Part shown: piece after piece, positions 16,543 to 25,001 of the stretch | Layout of the letters: each line of letters begins with the position of its first letter | How positions within the stretch are numbered: position 1 is the first letter of the stretch | Assembly: GCA_002493965.1 (NCBI GenBank) | Contig: DLAP01000022.1 | Location: 1 to 64,000, forward strand | Direction: 5' to 3' | Source of the DNA: Clostridiales bacterium UBA7044 | Lineage (GTDB): Bacteria > Bacillota > Clostridia > Oscillospirales > Oscillospiraceae | Length of the DNA: 64,000 bases | Made by a program: the position numbers and the translations under genes | Notes under the pieces: model-generated | What the model saw: only the letters and a program-made list of their open reading frames with translations | What the model was told of the DNA's origin: nothing | The model's database searches: none

Positions 16543-16624
16543 TTGACAGGAATCGTTTCTTATGGTAGTATTCTACCATGCAATTCAAAAAATACAAGTA
16601 CGCACTTATTTGTATGATACTACC
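16543..16624 (+). promoter_or_regulatory. Promoter and inverted-repeat operators of the HxlR gene
   Basis: TTGACA (16543-16548), 17 nt, TAGTAT (16566-16571). A perfect inverted repeat ATGGTAG-TATT-CTACCAT (16562-16579) covers the -10 box. A related box GTATGATACTACC lies at 16612-16624, in the leader, in inverted orientation relative to GGTAGTAT. HxlR proteins bind such dyads as dimers, so autoregulation is likely. Confidence 0.5.
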
Positions 16625-16663
16625 TAAAAAGATACTAATGGTGGTTAAGGAATGGAGGCTTTT

Positions 16664-17032
16664 ATGGAAACCCCGGTAAATTGCCCTGTGGAAGCAACGC
16701 TGGATCTCATCGGCGGGAAATACAAGGCCCTGATTCTCTGGCATTTGTCCGATGGAAAGCTGAGGTTTTCCGAACTGCGGGATCGAATCCGCAAGGCCAC
16801 GCCCAAAATGCTGACCCAGCAGCTTCGGGAATTGGAGAAACAGGATTTGGTCCACCGGGAGGTCTATGCCGTGATTCCGCCCAAAGTGGAGTATTCCCTC
16901 ACCGAAACCGGTAAAAGCCTGATGCCCATTCTGGTTGCCATGCGGGACTGGGGTGCGAACTACCTCAGAAGCAAGAATCAGGAGCCTCATTGTTTTATGA
17001 TGGGTACAGATCCCATCGCCCAATCCAATTAA
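16664..17032 (+). CDS. HxlR-family winged-helix transcriptional regulator
   Basis: A 122-residue HxlR-type regulator. It has the conserved [23 protein letters not shown]-terminal helix, then RFSELRDRI and [22 protein letters not shown] forming the DNA-recognition helix and wing. The single cysteine near the N-terminus is the position used for electrophile or redox sensing in some relatives. I place the start at 16664, with ATGGAGG five bases upstream; an ATG at 16652 is less likely. It is divergent from copA, but a copper role is only a neighbourhood guess. Confidence 0.88.
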   Translation: METPVNCPVEATLDLIGGKYKALILWHLSDGKLRFSELRDRIRKATPKMLTQQLRELEKQDLVHREVYAVIPPKVEYSLTETGKSLMPILVAMRDWGANYLRSKNQEPHCFMMGTDPIAQSN

Positions 17033-17061
17033 CATAGCGCAAATGCGAATCAGGAGGAAAC

Positions 17062-17904
17062 ATGAATATTAAAATCATTTCCGACAGCACCTGCGACCTG
17101 TCCCCGGAACTTGTCCGCCAGCACGACATCACCATCACCCCTCTCATCGTCATGAAAAACGGAGAGGAATTTTATGACGGCGACACCATCACTCCCAGCG
17201 ATATTTTTGCCCATGTAGCTTCCGGAGGCTGTTTGTGCTCCACCGCTGCCCGCAGTGTGGGCTTCTTCGCGGATGTCTTCAGGACCTATGCGGCGCAATA
17301 TGACGGTGTGCTGCATATCACCATCAGCTCTGACTTTTCCTCCAGCTTCCAGAATGCCAGCCTTGCCGCCTCAGAATTTGACAACGTCCGGGTGGTGGAC
17401 TCCCGGAATCTGTCCACCGGTCAGGGTCTGGTTGTGCTGAAAGCCTGTGAACTGGCAAAAACCGTGTCCTCTATGGACCAGCTGAAGGAAGCGCTGGATG
17501 CCTTTACCTCCCGGGTGGAGGCCAGCTTCGTGGTGGACAAGCTGGACTATCTGGTGAGGGGCGGCCGCTGCTCCTCCGCCGCCGCTCTGGGGGCAAACCT
17601 GCTGAATCTGAAGCCCTGCATTGAGGTCAGGGACGGAAAAATGATCGTAGGCAAAAAATACCGGGGCAACTTCGCCAAATGTCTTTCTAATTATGTGAAG
17701 GACCGTCTGGAGGGTCGGGAGGATATCGACCCCGGCACCCTGTTCATCACCTACACCCAGGTTTCCCAGGAGGCCCATGACGCCGTCCTGGAGGCCGTCC
17801 ACACCCACGGTCATTTTACCGCTGTTTATGAGACCATCGCCGGCTGCACCGTCTCCTGTCACTGCGGCCCCGGAACCTTAGGCATTCTGTTTGTGAGAAA
17901 GTAA
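17062..17904 (+). CDS. DegV family fatty-acid-binding protein
   Basis: A 280-residue DegV-type protein (fatty acid kinase FakB-like). It begins IKIISDSTCDLSPELV and has the TSAARSVG-like segment CSTAARSVG, then HITISSDFSSSFQNA and VDSRNLSTGQGLVV. These are the typical lipid-pocket and Ser/Thr motifs. Members deliver bound fatty acids to FakA. The ribosome binding site is AGGAGG. It is 29 bases after the regulator gene and 7 bases before the exporter gene. Confidence 0.9.
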   Translation: MNIKIISDSTCDLSPELVRQHDITITPLIVMKNGEEFYDGDTITPSDIFAHVASGGCLCSTAARSVGFFADVFRTYAAQYDGVLHITISSDFSSSFQNASLAASEFDNVRVVDSRNLSTGQGLVVLKACELAKTVSSMDQLKEALDAFTSRVEASFVVDKLDYLVRGGRCSSAAALGANLLNLKPCIEVRDGKMIVGKKYRGNFAKCLSNYVKDRLEGREDIDPGTLFITYTQVSQEAHDAVLEAVHTHGHFTAVYETIAGCTVSCHCGPGTLGILFVRK

Positions 17905-17911
17905 TTTCAAA

Positions 17912-19156
17912 ATGGACAATGAAACCTTATTGGATTTGGCCGCGGACCTGGGCTATGAGCTGGCTATCTGCGGCGCGGAAACCTTTCGGGTGGAGGAAAC
18001 CGTCAGCCGGATTCTATCCGCCTATGGCATGACAGCGGAAGTGTTTGCCATTCCCAATCTGCTGATTGTCAGCCTTACCCAGGAAGACGGCCACAATCTT
18101 ACCCGGGTCCGCCGCATCGGCAGCCACGATAACGACCTGGACGCCGTGGAAAAACTCAACGGACTCAGCCGGGCGATCTGCACACGGAAGCCCCCCCTGT
18201 CTGAGGCCCAGGAAATGCTTTCTCAGGTTCGGGATAAGCGGCTTAGCTATTCTGTTCCCGCCCAGTATTTGGGAGCGTTTCTGGGCGGCGCAGGTTTCGG
18301 CCTTTTCTTCGGCTGCTGCTTTACGGACTGCCTCTGCGCCGGTGCCTGCGGCATGGTCATCCACCTGGTTCAGAGATTTCTGACCCAGCGAAAGGTAAAC
18401 GCCTTCTTCCAGACCATCGCCGCCGCGTTTCTGATGGCTGTCCTTGCCTACGCTATGGGCGCGCTGGGGCTGGCTCAAAATTCCGACGCCGTCACCATTG
18501 GCGCGCTGATGCTTCTGGTGCCGGGGCTGCTGTTTACCAACGCCATGCGGGATATCATTTACGGGGACACCAATTCCGGCATCAACCGGATTGTTCAGGT
18601 GTTTCTCATCGGTGTGGCCCTGGCTCTGGGAACCGCCACCGCCTGGAAGCTGGCAACCGTCCTCTGGGGCGCTCCCAGGAGCATCGCTTCCATCGACTAT
18701 TCCATTTTTTCACAGTGTGTTTTCGCTTTTATCAGCTGCTGCGGGTTTGCGGTGCTGTTCAACATCCACGGTCCCGGGGGGCTGCTGTGCGCTCTGGGCG
18801 GCGCTCTTTCCTGGGCGGTATATCTGATCGTGCTGAAAATGGGCTACAGCGATCTGATTGCCTATTTCTGGTCTGGACTTTTTTCCTCTGTTTATTCGGA
18901 GATCATGGCAAGAGTTCGGAAATACCCGGCAATTTCCTATCTGGTGGTTTCGATTTTCCCCATGATCCCGGGGGCCGGAGTCTATAGGACTATGAGCTAC
19001 GCCATCCAACGGGATATGGATGCCTTCGTCCAAACCGGACTGCACACTGCGGCCATCGCCGGGATCCTGGCCGTGGGTATCTTACTTGGCTCCACTGTGT
19101 TCCGGATGTATTCGGATTGGCACCTGAAGAAGGCCATTACAACAAAAAAAGGGTAG
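17912..19156 (+). CDS. Threonine/serine exporter family protein (ThrE-like)
   Basis: A 414-residue membrane protein. It joins a DUF1212 (ThrE) N-terminal region, starting LLDLAADLGYELAICGAETFRVEETV, to a DUF3815-like C-terminal half containing FPMIPGAGVYRTM. About ten hydrophobic segments are visible. Such fused proteins export threonine and serine. The ribosome binding site is weak, and the gene is probably read from degV. The stop codon lies inside the terminator stem. Confidence 0.85.
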   Translation: MDNETLLDLAADLGYELAICGAETFRVEETVSRILSAYGMTAEVFAIPNLLIVSLTQEDGHNLTRVRRIGSHDNDLDAVEKLNGLSRAICTRKPPLSEAQEMLSQVRDKRLSYSVPAQYLGAFLGGAGFGLFFGCCFTDCLCAGACGMVIHLVQRFLTQRKVNAFFQTIAAAFLMAVLAYAMGALGLAQNSDAVTIGALMLLVPGLLFTNAMRDIIYGDTNSGINRIVQVFLIGVALALGTATAWKLATVLWGAPRSIASIDYSIFSQCVFAFISCCGFAVLFNIHGPGGLLCALGGALSWAVYLIVLKMGYSDLIAYFWSGLFSSVYSEIMARVRKYPAISYLVVSIFPMIPGAGVYRTMSYAIQRDMDAFVQTGLHTAAIAGILAVGILLGSTVFRMYSDWHLKKAITTKKG

Positions 19157-19178
19157 GAACGAGCATCCTACCCTTTTT
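19146..19178. terminator. Bidirectional terminator between thrE-like gene and sirtuin gene
   Basis: Perfect 13-bp stem AAAAAGGGTAGGA / TCCTACCCTTTTT between two convergent genes. Confidence 0.9.
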
Positions 19179-19179
19179 C

Positions 19180-19893
19180 TTATAGTTTGCTGAAAATATT
19201 CCCCAGGCTTTCGTGGAATACCAGGTCCGCCTGACTGTCGTAGGGCGTCTCGTCCCGGTTGATCAGCACCAGCCGGTTTCCCTGATAGTAGTGAATAAGC
19301 CCCGCCGCCGGATAAACCGTCAGGCTGGTTCCCGCCACGATCAGCAGATCCGCGCCCCGGATAGCCATGACGCTTTTCTCGATGGTCTCCTGGTCCAGGC
19401 TTTCCTCGTACAGCACCACATCCGGCTTCACCGTGCCGCCGCAGGTGCATTTCGGCACGCCCTGTGCGTCCCGGACGTACTCTGCCGGGTAGAATTTCCG
19501 GCACCTAACGCAGTAGTTGCGAAGCACGGAGCCGTGCAGCTCATAGACCCGCTTACTGCCCGCCTTTTGATGCAGGCCGTCAATATTCTGGGTCACTACA
19601 GCGCTGAGCTTCCCCTCCGCCTCCCACCGGGCCAGCACCTTATGGGTGATATTGGGTTCAAACCCCAGGGGCAGCATTTTCTCCCGGTAGAATCGGAAGA
19701 AATATTCCGGGCGCCGCTCATAGAAGGTGTGGCTGATGATGGTCTCCGGAGGATAGGCAAAGTGCTGGCTGTACAGGCCATCCACGCTCCGAAAATCCGG
19801 AATGCCGGATTCCGTACTTACTCCCGCGCCGCCGAAGAATACGATTCGGCTGCTTTCCGCTACCCAGGTTTTTAAGGTTTCCAGTTTTTCCAT
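19180..19893 (-). CDS. NAD-dependent protein deacylase (sirtuin, CobB/Sir2 type)
   Basis: A 237-residue Sir2 enzyme that removes acyl groups from lysine using NAD+. Visible are GAGVSTESGIPDFRS, the catalytic TQNIDGLHQKAGS with ELHGS, a zinc site (CVRC and CTCG), and the NAD-closing VAGTSLTVYPAAG. Ribosome binding site AGGGAGG. It lies 9 bases downstream of trmD at the tail of the ribosome-maturation operon, where many Firmicutes have rplS. Confidence 0.93.
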   Translation of the reverse strand: MEKLETLKTWVAESSRIVFFGGAGVSTESGIPDFRSVDGLYSQHFAYPPETIISHTFYERRPEYFFRFYREKMLPLGFEPNITHKVLARWEAEGKLSAVVTQNIDGLHQKAGSKRVYELHGSVLRNYCVRCRKFYPAEYVRDAQGVPKCTCGGTVKPDVVLYEESLDQETIEKSVMAIRGADLLIVAGTSLTVYPAAGLIHYYQGNRLVLINRDETPYDSQADLVFHESLGNIFSKL

Positions 19894-19902
19894 AGTGCCT
19901 CC

Positions 19903-20652
19903 CTATTCTTCCGCCTGGTCCTCCGATTCCATTTCCTTCAATAGCTTTTTGTCCTGCTTGGAGGATAAATCCAGCTTTTCGTACATATCCGGCCGTCTTA
20001 ACCTGGTGCGCCGGAGGGATTGTTTCCTGCGCCAGAGACGGACCTTTTCATGGTTGCCGCAGGTGAGGATCTCCGGAATCTCCCTGCCATGCCAGACGGC
20101 CGGCCGGGTATACTGGGGATATTCCAGAAGGCCATTAAAATGGCTCTCGTCCTCAAAGCATTCCGGGTCTGCCAGCACCCCGGGAACCATACGGCACACA
20201 GCATCCGTCACCGCCATAGCGGCGATTTCCCCGCCGGTGAGAACAAAGTCTCCCAGAGAAATTTCCTCGTCCACGCACTCGTCTATGAACCGCTGGTCAA
20301 TACCCTCATAGTGGCCGCAGACCAGAATCAGGTTTTCCATTTTGCTTAACCGAATGGCATCCGCCTGCCGGAAGGTATGGCCGCAGGGGGACAGGTAAAT
20401 GGTATGCACCGGCCCTCCAGCCTCATCGCAGGCAGCCTCCCAGCAGCGATAAATGGGATCAGCAGCCATCACCGCCCCCCGGCCCCCGCCGTAGGGATAG
20501 TCGTCCACCTGATTTTGCTTGTTTGCCGTATAGTCCCGGATCTGGTGGGTATCAATGGTGATATACCCCCGCTCCTGGGCACGGCCCAGAATGCTTTCGC
20601 TGAGCACGTCCCCCAGGGTTTCCGGGAACAGGGTCAAAATATCAATTCTCAT
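19903..20652 (-). CDS. trmD: tRNA (guanine37-N1)-methyltransferase
   Basis: Full-length 249-residue SPOUT methyltransferase that methylates G37 and prevents frameshifting. It starts MRIDILTLFPETL and has the trefoil-knot segments YLSPCGHTF, LILVCGHYEGIDQRFI and EISLGDFVLTGGEIA. The start overlaps the rimM stop by 11 nt. Confidence 0.96.
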   Translation of the reverse strand: MRIDILTLFPETLGDVLSESILGRAQERGYITIDTHQIRDYTANKQNQVDDYPYGGGRGAVMAADPIYRCWEAACDEAGGPVHTIYLSPCGHTFRQADAIRLSKMENLILVCGHYEGIDQRFIDECVDEEISLGDFVLTGGEIAAMAVTDAVCRMVPGVLADPECFEDESHFNGLLEYPQYTRPAVWHGREIPEILTCGNHEKVRLWRRKQSLRRTRLRRPDMYEKLDLSSKQDKKLLKEMESEDQAEE

Positions 20653-21133
20653 CGCTGCGCATTCCTTCCAGAAGCTTTACTGTCATCTCGTTCTTCTCCA
20701 GGTCCGTGGAAAGGATAAATTCCTTCACAGCGGGAATCAGATATTCATGCTCTCCCTGGACCACATACACCTTGTTGCCAGGATAGTCCAGGACCTCCGT
20801 GATCTTTCCCAGGAGGGCACCGCCCGCATATACCTCCATGCCAGTTAGCTCGGCGGCGAAAATGACTTCCTCGTCAATGTCCTCCCGATACAGCTCCAGG
20901 GTCTTTCCCCGAAATGTCTGCGCCTGCTCCATGGTATCTATTCCTGCCAGCTTAACCAGGTTGCAGCTTTTCTGCACACGAACGGATTCCATGGCGTATT
21001 CCTTTCCGGCAATGCGGCAGCGTTCAAAGCCCAAAAGGTCCTCCGGGCTGTCCAGCCAGGTCAGCAGCTTTACTTCTCCACGGACCCCATGGGTAGTGAC
21101 GATTTCACCCGCTTCAATAAATGGCAGCTTCAT
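20642..21133 (-). CDS. rimM: Ribosome maturation factor RimM
   Basis: A 163-residue 16S rRNA-processing factor. It begins KLPFIEAGEIVTTHGVRGEVKLL and has the PRC-barrel region LTGMEVYAGGALLGKITEVLDYPGN and the ending VQGEHEYLIPAVKEFI. The frame is open to 21391, but that extension only reads through an intergenic repeat. The ATG at 21133 has TTGGAGG and matches the family start. Confidence 0.95.
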   Translation of the reverse strand: MKLPFIEAGEIVTTHGVRGEVKLLTWLDSPEDLLGFERCRIAGKEYAMESVRVQKSCNLVKLAGIDTMEQAQTFRGKTLELYREDIDEEVIFAAELTGMEVYAGGALLGKITEVLDYPGNKVYVVQGEHEYLIPAVKEFILSTDLEKNEMTVKLLEGMRSDEN

Positions 21134-21206
21134 GTTATTTCCTCCAAATGATTTTTCTATCGAAATTTCCTGTTCTGGAGGCAGCCTGTCAAAAAACACA
21201 AACGCT

Positions 21207-21295
21207 GTCATCCCGAGCAAAGTCCAGGGATCTGCCCACTCAGCCGCTTTCCAGCCGGTAAGATTCCTCCACTCGCTTCGCTCGGTCGGAATGAC
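21207..21295. repeat. Dispersed palindromic intergenic repeat
   Basis: An 89-base element with inverted ends: GTCATCCCGAGC on the left, and on the right a segment whose reverse complement starts GTCATTCCGACCGAGCG. The ends extend as imperfect arms (GGGATCT versus AGGAATCT). Elements of this GTCATTCCGA...GGAATCT type recur between genes in many gut Clostridia. It sits between khpA and rimM inside an operon and, read as protein, yields the spurious string ERSEWRNL. Confidence 0.65.
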
Positions 21296-21394
21296 ATACC
21301 TTGGACAGTAAGTCTCCCGTTCCGGGAAGTATTTTTCAATCCAAAACAGTTCAAAACAAACGAAAAATGCGTGACTTTTGTCACGCATCATCGT

Positions 21395-21625
21395 TTAATC
21401 CACGATCTCGACCGTGACCTTCTCGCCAGTGCGCTGGGCTACAGTCTTAATAATGGTACGGATCTCTTTGGCGATCCGTCCCTGGCGGCCGATCACCTTG
21501 CCCATGTCACCCTCGGCAACACGCAGCTCCAGCACCTTGCCGTCCTCATTTTCGATTTCGGTAACGGTGACTGCCTCAGGATCATCCACCAGATTCTTTG
21601 CCATATACAGCAAAAGTTCTTTCAT
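21395..21625 (-). CDS. khpA: KH-domain RNA-binding protein KhpA (YlqC)
   Basis: A 76-residue single-KH protein with the GxxG loop GRQG in GKVIGRQGRIAKEIRTIIK. KhpA pairs with KhpB/Jag and affects cell division and RNA stability in Firmicutes. Ribosome binding site AAAGGAG. The position between rpsP and rimM is conserved. Confidence 0.94.
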   Translation of the reverse strand: MKELLLYMAKNLVDDPEAVTVTEIENEDGKVLELRVAEGDMGKVIGRQGRIAKEIRTIIKTVAQRTGEKVTVEIVD

Positions 21626-21647
21626 GTGGCCTGTCTCCTTTGGGGTC

Positions 21648-21887
21648 TTACAGCACGCCGGCGCTCTTCAGCAGGCCGCGAACGGTATCAGTGGGCTGTG
21701 CGCCGTTCTTGATCCAGTTCTGAGCCTTCTCAGCGTCAACAGTGATGGTAGCGGGCTGGGTCAGGGGATTGTAGGTACCGATCTCCTCAATGCAGCGGCC
21801 ATCACGGGGAGAACGGGAATCCGCCACAACAATGCGGTAGTAGGGGTTCTTCTTGGCGCCCATTCTTCTCAGTCTGATTTTCACCAT
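21648..21887 (-). CDS. rpsP: 30S ribosomal protein S16
   Basis: A 79-residue S16 with the signature [25 protein letters not shown] and GTYNPL. Ribosome binding site GGAGGTG. Third gene of the ylxM-ffh operon. Confidence 0.97.
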   Translation of the reverse strand: MVKIRLRRMGAKKNPYYRIVVADSRSPRDGRCIEEIGTYNPLTQPATITVDAEKAQNWIKNGAQPTDTVRGLLKSAGVL

Positions 21888-21966
21888 GAGAGTTTCACCT
21901 CCATAAATTTAATAAATAATCTATATCGCAAAGCAATTTGCTTAGAGCGAACAACTTCTGCTTCCC

Positions 21967-23319
21967 TTAGAACCCGGGGAAGCCGCCGCCAAAACCGCCC
22001 ATGCGGCTCATACGCTTCATTTTCTTGCCCACACCGGGGCCGGAGAACTGCTTCATGAGCTTTCGCATCTGCTCGAAGGACTTGAGCAGACGGTTCACGT
22101 CCTCCACCTTTAATCCCGCACCGGCGGCAATCCGTTTCTTCCGGCTTCCGCCGATGATTTCCGGCTTTTCCCGCTCCTTGGGGGTCATGGAAAGGATGAT
22201 GGCCTCCGTATGGGCCATGGCTTTGGGATCCAGCTTGACGCCTTTCAGGTTCGCGCCGCCGGGCATCTGAGAAAGGATCTCCTCCATGGACCCCATGGAC
22301 TTCATCTGCACCATCTGGTCATAGAAATCCTGTAGAGTAAACTTGTTGGACCGGAGTTTTTTCTCCATCTCGGCGGCTTTTTTCTCATCGTAAGCCTTTT
22401 CCGCCTTCTCGATGAGAGTCAGCATGTCGCCCATCCCCAAAATCCGGTTTGCCATCCGGTCCGGATGGAAGGGCTCGATGTCCTCCAGCTTTTCACCGAT
22501 ACCGGCGAATTTAATGGGTTTTCCGGTGACAGCCCGAACAGACAGCGCCGCGCCGCCTCTGGCGTCGCCGTCCAATTTGCTCAGCATGACAGAATCAATA
22601 TCCAGCCATTCATTGAAGCTTTGGGCAGCATTCACCGCGTCCTGGCCGGTCATGGCATCCACCACCAGCATGATTTCGTCGGGCTTTACGGCGGCCTTGA
22701 TGTTCTTCAGCTCGTTCATCAGGGCTTCGTCCACATGGAGCCGTCCGGCGGTGTCCAGAAACACCATGTCATAGCCCCGCTGACGGGCGTATAGCACCGC
22801 CTCCTTGGCGGTTTTTACAGGGTCCTGGGTTCCCTTCTCAAAGACGGGAATGCCCAGCTTTTCTCCGCAGACCTGCAGCTGTGTGATTGCCGCAGGGCGG
22901 TAAATATCGCAGGCCACCAGCAGGGGATTTCTGCCCTGGCGCTTTTGCAGCCCAGCCAGCTTGCTGCCATTGGTGGTTTTACCCGCGCCCTGGAGGCCCA
23001 CCAGCATAACCACAGTGGGGCCGTTGGGATTGATATTCAGGTGCTTGACGCTGCTGCCCATGAGCTTGCACAGCTCCTCGTTGACGATCTTCACGATCAT
23101 CTGGGCAGGAGTCAGGGATTCCAGCACGTCGGCGCCTACGCAGCGCTCGGTAACGGATTTCACGAAATCCTTTGTCACCTTGTAGCTGACATCCGCTTCC
23201 AGCAGCGCCATGCGGATCTCCCGCATAGCCTCCTTCACATCCGCTTCTTTCAGGCGTCCCTTGCCCCGAAGCTTCTTGAAGGTGGCGGAAATCTTTTCAG
23301 TTAAGCCTTCAAATGCCAT
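21967..23319 (-). CDS. ffh: Signal recognition particle protein Ffh (SRP54)
   Basis: A 450-residue SRP GTPase that targets nascent membrane proteins with 4.5S RNA. It has the N domain, then the G domain P-loop GLQGAGKTT, DTAGR and TKLDGDARGG-like SKLDGDARGG, then the methionine-rich M domain with RIAAGAGLKVEDVNRLLKSFEQM. It ends with a Gly/Phe-rich tail. Ribosome binding site AAGGAG. It is two bases after ylxM. Confidence 0.97.
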   Translation of the reverse strand: MAFEGLTEKISATFKKLRGKGRLKEADVKEAMREIRMALLEADVSYKVTKDFVKSVTERCVGADVLESLTPAQMIVKIVNEELCKLMGSSVKHLNINPNGPTVVMLVGLQGAGKTTNGSKLAGLQKRQGRNPLLVACDIYRPAAITQLQVCGEKLGIPVFEKGTQDPVKTAKEAVLYARQRGYDMVFLDTAGRLHVDEALMNELKNIKAAVKPDEIMLVVDAMTGQDAVNAAQSFNEWLDIDSVMLSKLDGDARGGAALSVRAVTGKPIKFAGIGEKLEDIEPFHPDRMANRILGMGDMLTLIEKAEKAYDEKKAAEMEKKLRSNKFTLQDFYDQMVQMKSMGSMEEILSQMPGGANLKGVKLDPKAMAHTEAIILSMTPKEREKPEIIGGSRKKRIAAGAGLKVEDVNRLLKSFEQMRKLMKQFSGPGVGKKMKRMSRMGGFGGGFPGF

Positions 23320-23321
23320 AG

Positions 23322-23666
23322 CTACTCCTTAAGCGCGTTCGCAGCGGCTTTGATCCGCTGAGAAATGGTGCCTGCCTCCCGATTGGACAGCTTGTCCAGT
23401 TCCTCCGCCGCGTCCAGGATTTCCCGGACAGCCCCACGAACTGCCCTGTCCCGCCGAACAGCGCCAATATTTTCTTCCATCCGGCGAAGGAGGGCTTCCG
23501 TCCTGACCAGGTTATCATACACCGCCTGGCGGCTGACCCCCTGGGCTTCGGCGATCTCCCCCAGGGACAGGTCCTGATTATAGCGCATATCGAAGCATTC
23601 CTTCTGCTTCTCGGTGAGCATACCGCCGTAGTAGTCCAGCAGCAGCGCCATTTCCAGTGCGTCCAT
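23322..23666 (-). CDS. ylxM: YlxM-type SRP operon helix-turn-helix protein
   Basis: A 114-residue YlxM/p13-like protein. The sigma-4-like HTH is LSLGEIAEAQGVSRQAVYDNLVRTEALL. In streptococci YlxM modulates SRP GTPase activity. The gene is first in the operon, with AGGGGGAG as ribosome binding site. Confidence 0.9.
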   Translation of the reverse strand: MDALEMALLLDYYGGMLTEKQKECFDMRYNQDLSLGEIAEAQGVSRQAVYDNLVRTEALLRRMEENIGAVRRDRAVRGAVREILDAAEELDKLSNREAGTISQRIKAAANALKE

Positions 23667-23710
23667 CCGGTGTCTCCCCCTGTCAAGGCTTTGTCCTTGA
23701 AGCCTTGGGT

Positions 23711-23739
23711 ATTATAACATACCACCTGGCCAGTGTCAA
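23711..23739 (-). promoter_or_regulatory. Sigma-A promoter of the ylxM-ffh-rpsP-khpA-rimM-trmD operon
   Basis: Minus strand TTGACA (23734-23739), 17 nt, TATAAT (23711-23716): full consensus. A short leader hairpin AAGGCTT / AAGCCTT follows before the ylxM ribosome binding site. Confidence 0.9.
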
Positions 23740-23764
23740 GTATTTTTCCTGCACAGGGGAAAAT

Positions 23765-24403
23765 TTATAGGGAATACCACCGGGACCGCTCCCCGGTTTT
23801 CAGGAAACCCAGCCGTTCATACAACCGGATGGCTCTTTCATTGGTGGACGCCACCTCCAGAGTCATGGGATCCCCCTCCACCAGGGACATGAGGGTGTGC
23901 ATCACCGTCTCTCCCTTTCCCTTTTCCGCTGCCACAGCCAGGAGTTCACAGTCGTTAAGCCATCCGATACCCAGGAGTTTTCCCTCCCGATGGACGAAGT
24001 AGGCCCCGGGCTTTTCAAGGATCGCTTTGTCGTCCCGGGCTTCCAATGTCGCGGCATTGTCAATGCCTGTCATCCGTTCATTATAATATTCCCGCCACCG
24101 CTGCGCCGTGGCCTCCGTCACCGGAAACAGACAAGCGAGCTTCTCCCGGTCTACCCAGGCTGTGGCCTGCATTTGCAGCACGGCGGTGTGCAGCGGGTAA
24201 CGCGCCAGCCCCTCATGTCCCGTAGCGTAGATCTTCTCTGCTCCCGCCGCCCGGCAGAAATCCACGCACTCCCGGAGATGGGCATCGAAGCCCTCGGGCT
24301 GTGCCTCCCGGATGGTGATGTAGGCTGTTTTTCGGTAAGGGATCTCCTTCAGCACCAGGCTGGAAACCCCGTTTTCTGTTGTAAAAAACGGAAAACTCTG
24401 CAT
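23765..24403 (-). CDS. GNAT family N-acetyltransferase
   Basis: A 212-residue protein whose C-terminal half is a GNAT domain. GIGWLNDCELLAVAAEKGKGETV is the acetyl-CoA-binding region and VASTNERAIRLYERLGFLKTGE the closing motif. The N-terminal half is not recognised. The ATG at 24403 has AAAGGAGGGGG. The acceptor is unknown. Confidence 0.82.
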   Translation of the reverse strand: MQSFPFFTTENGVSSLVLKEIPYRKTAYITIREAQPEGFDAHLRECVDFCRAAGAEKIYATGHEGLARYPLHTAVLQMQATAWVDREKLACLFPVTEATAQRWREYYNERMTGIDNAATLEARDDKAILEKPGAYFVHREGKLLGIGWLNDCELLAVAAEKGKGETVMHTLMSLVEGDPMTLEVASTNERAIRLYERLGFLKTGERSRWYSL

Positions 24404-24580
24404 AGTTTCCCCCTCCTTTTCCCTTAGGATAGCATCTTTACGAATATTCCGCAAGGCTTTTTCCCAAATTCTCCCCATTTTCTTTGTGCAAAATCACAGG
24501 AAACTACCGGTCCTGTTCCACAGAAAATTTCATCATCCCACAAACATTTTATGAAAATAGCCAAAGTGGCCGATTTCGTG

Positions 24581-24608
24581 TTGATTTCCGGATTTTTTCG
24601 TGTATAAT
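24581..24608 (+). promoter_or_regulatory. Promoter of the 76-residue small protein gene
   Basis: TTGATT (24581-24586), 16 nt, TATAAT (24603-24608), with the ribosome binding site GGAAAGGAGG about 30 bases on. The remaining bases between 24404 and 24580 hold nothing I recognise. Confidence 0.75.
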
Positions 24609-24646
24609 TACCGTCATAGCAATCAACCGGAAAGGAGGACAACATC

Positions 24647-24877
24647 ATGAAGAAGATCATCTGTAAGAAGGAGTATGACACCGAGACCGCTACTCTGATC
24701 AAGAAGTACACCTGCGGCAATCTGGGCGATCCCACCGGCTATGAGGAAGATCTGTTCCAGACCCCCGAGGGCCTGTACTTCCTGTACGGCGTTGGCGGCG
24801 AAAGCTCCCTCTATCCCACCGAGGACATCAAGCGTATGGCCAAGGGTAAGGTCAACGAGTGGATCGAGAATCACTAA
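24647..24877 (+). CDS. Small conserved-looking soluble protein (76 aa)
   Basis: It starts MKKIICKKEYDTETATLIKK and contains TCGNLGDPTGYEEDLFQTPEGLYFLYGVGGES, then a basic helix near the end. There is no signal peptide or membrane segment. The strong promoter, near-perfect ribosome binding site and dedicated terminator suggest a well-expressed monocistronic gene. I recognise this as a type of short hypothetical protein seen in Clostridia, function unknown. Confidence 0.75.
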   Translation: MKKIICKKEYDTETATLIKKYTCGNLGDPTGYEEDLFQTPEGLYFLYGVGGESSLYPTEDIKRMAKGKVNEWIENH

Positions 24878-24888
24878 TCGCATACATA

Positions 24889-24920
24889 AAACGGGCCTGC
24901 TTTTCGCAGGCTCGTTTTTC
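24889..24920 (+). terminator. Terminator of the small protein gene
   Basis: Stem ACGGGCCTGC / GCAGGCTCGT (one mismatch) followed by TTTTTCTTTTT. Confidence 0.8.
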
Positions 24921-25001
24921 TTTTTCGGAAACAACGCCCGATCCCTTGACAACTGTGATATGCTAAAAGGTAGATAATGAAAGTGTTTGGGACTGAACAA
25001 T

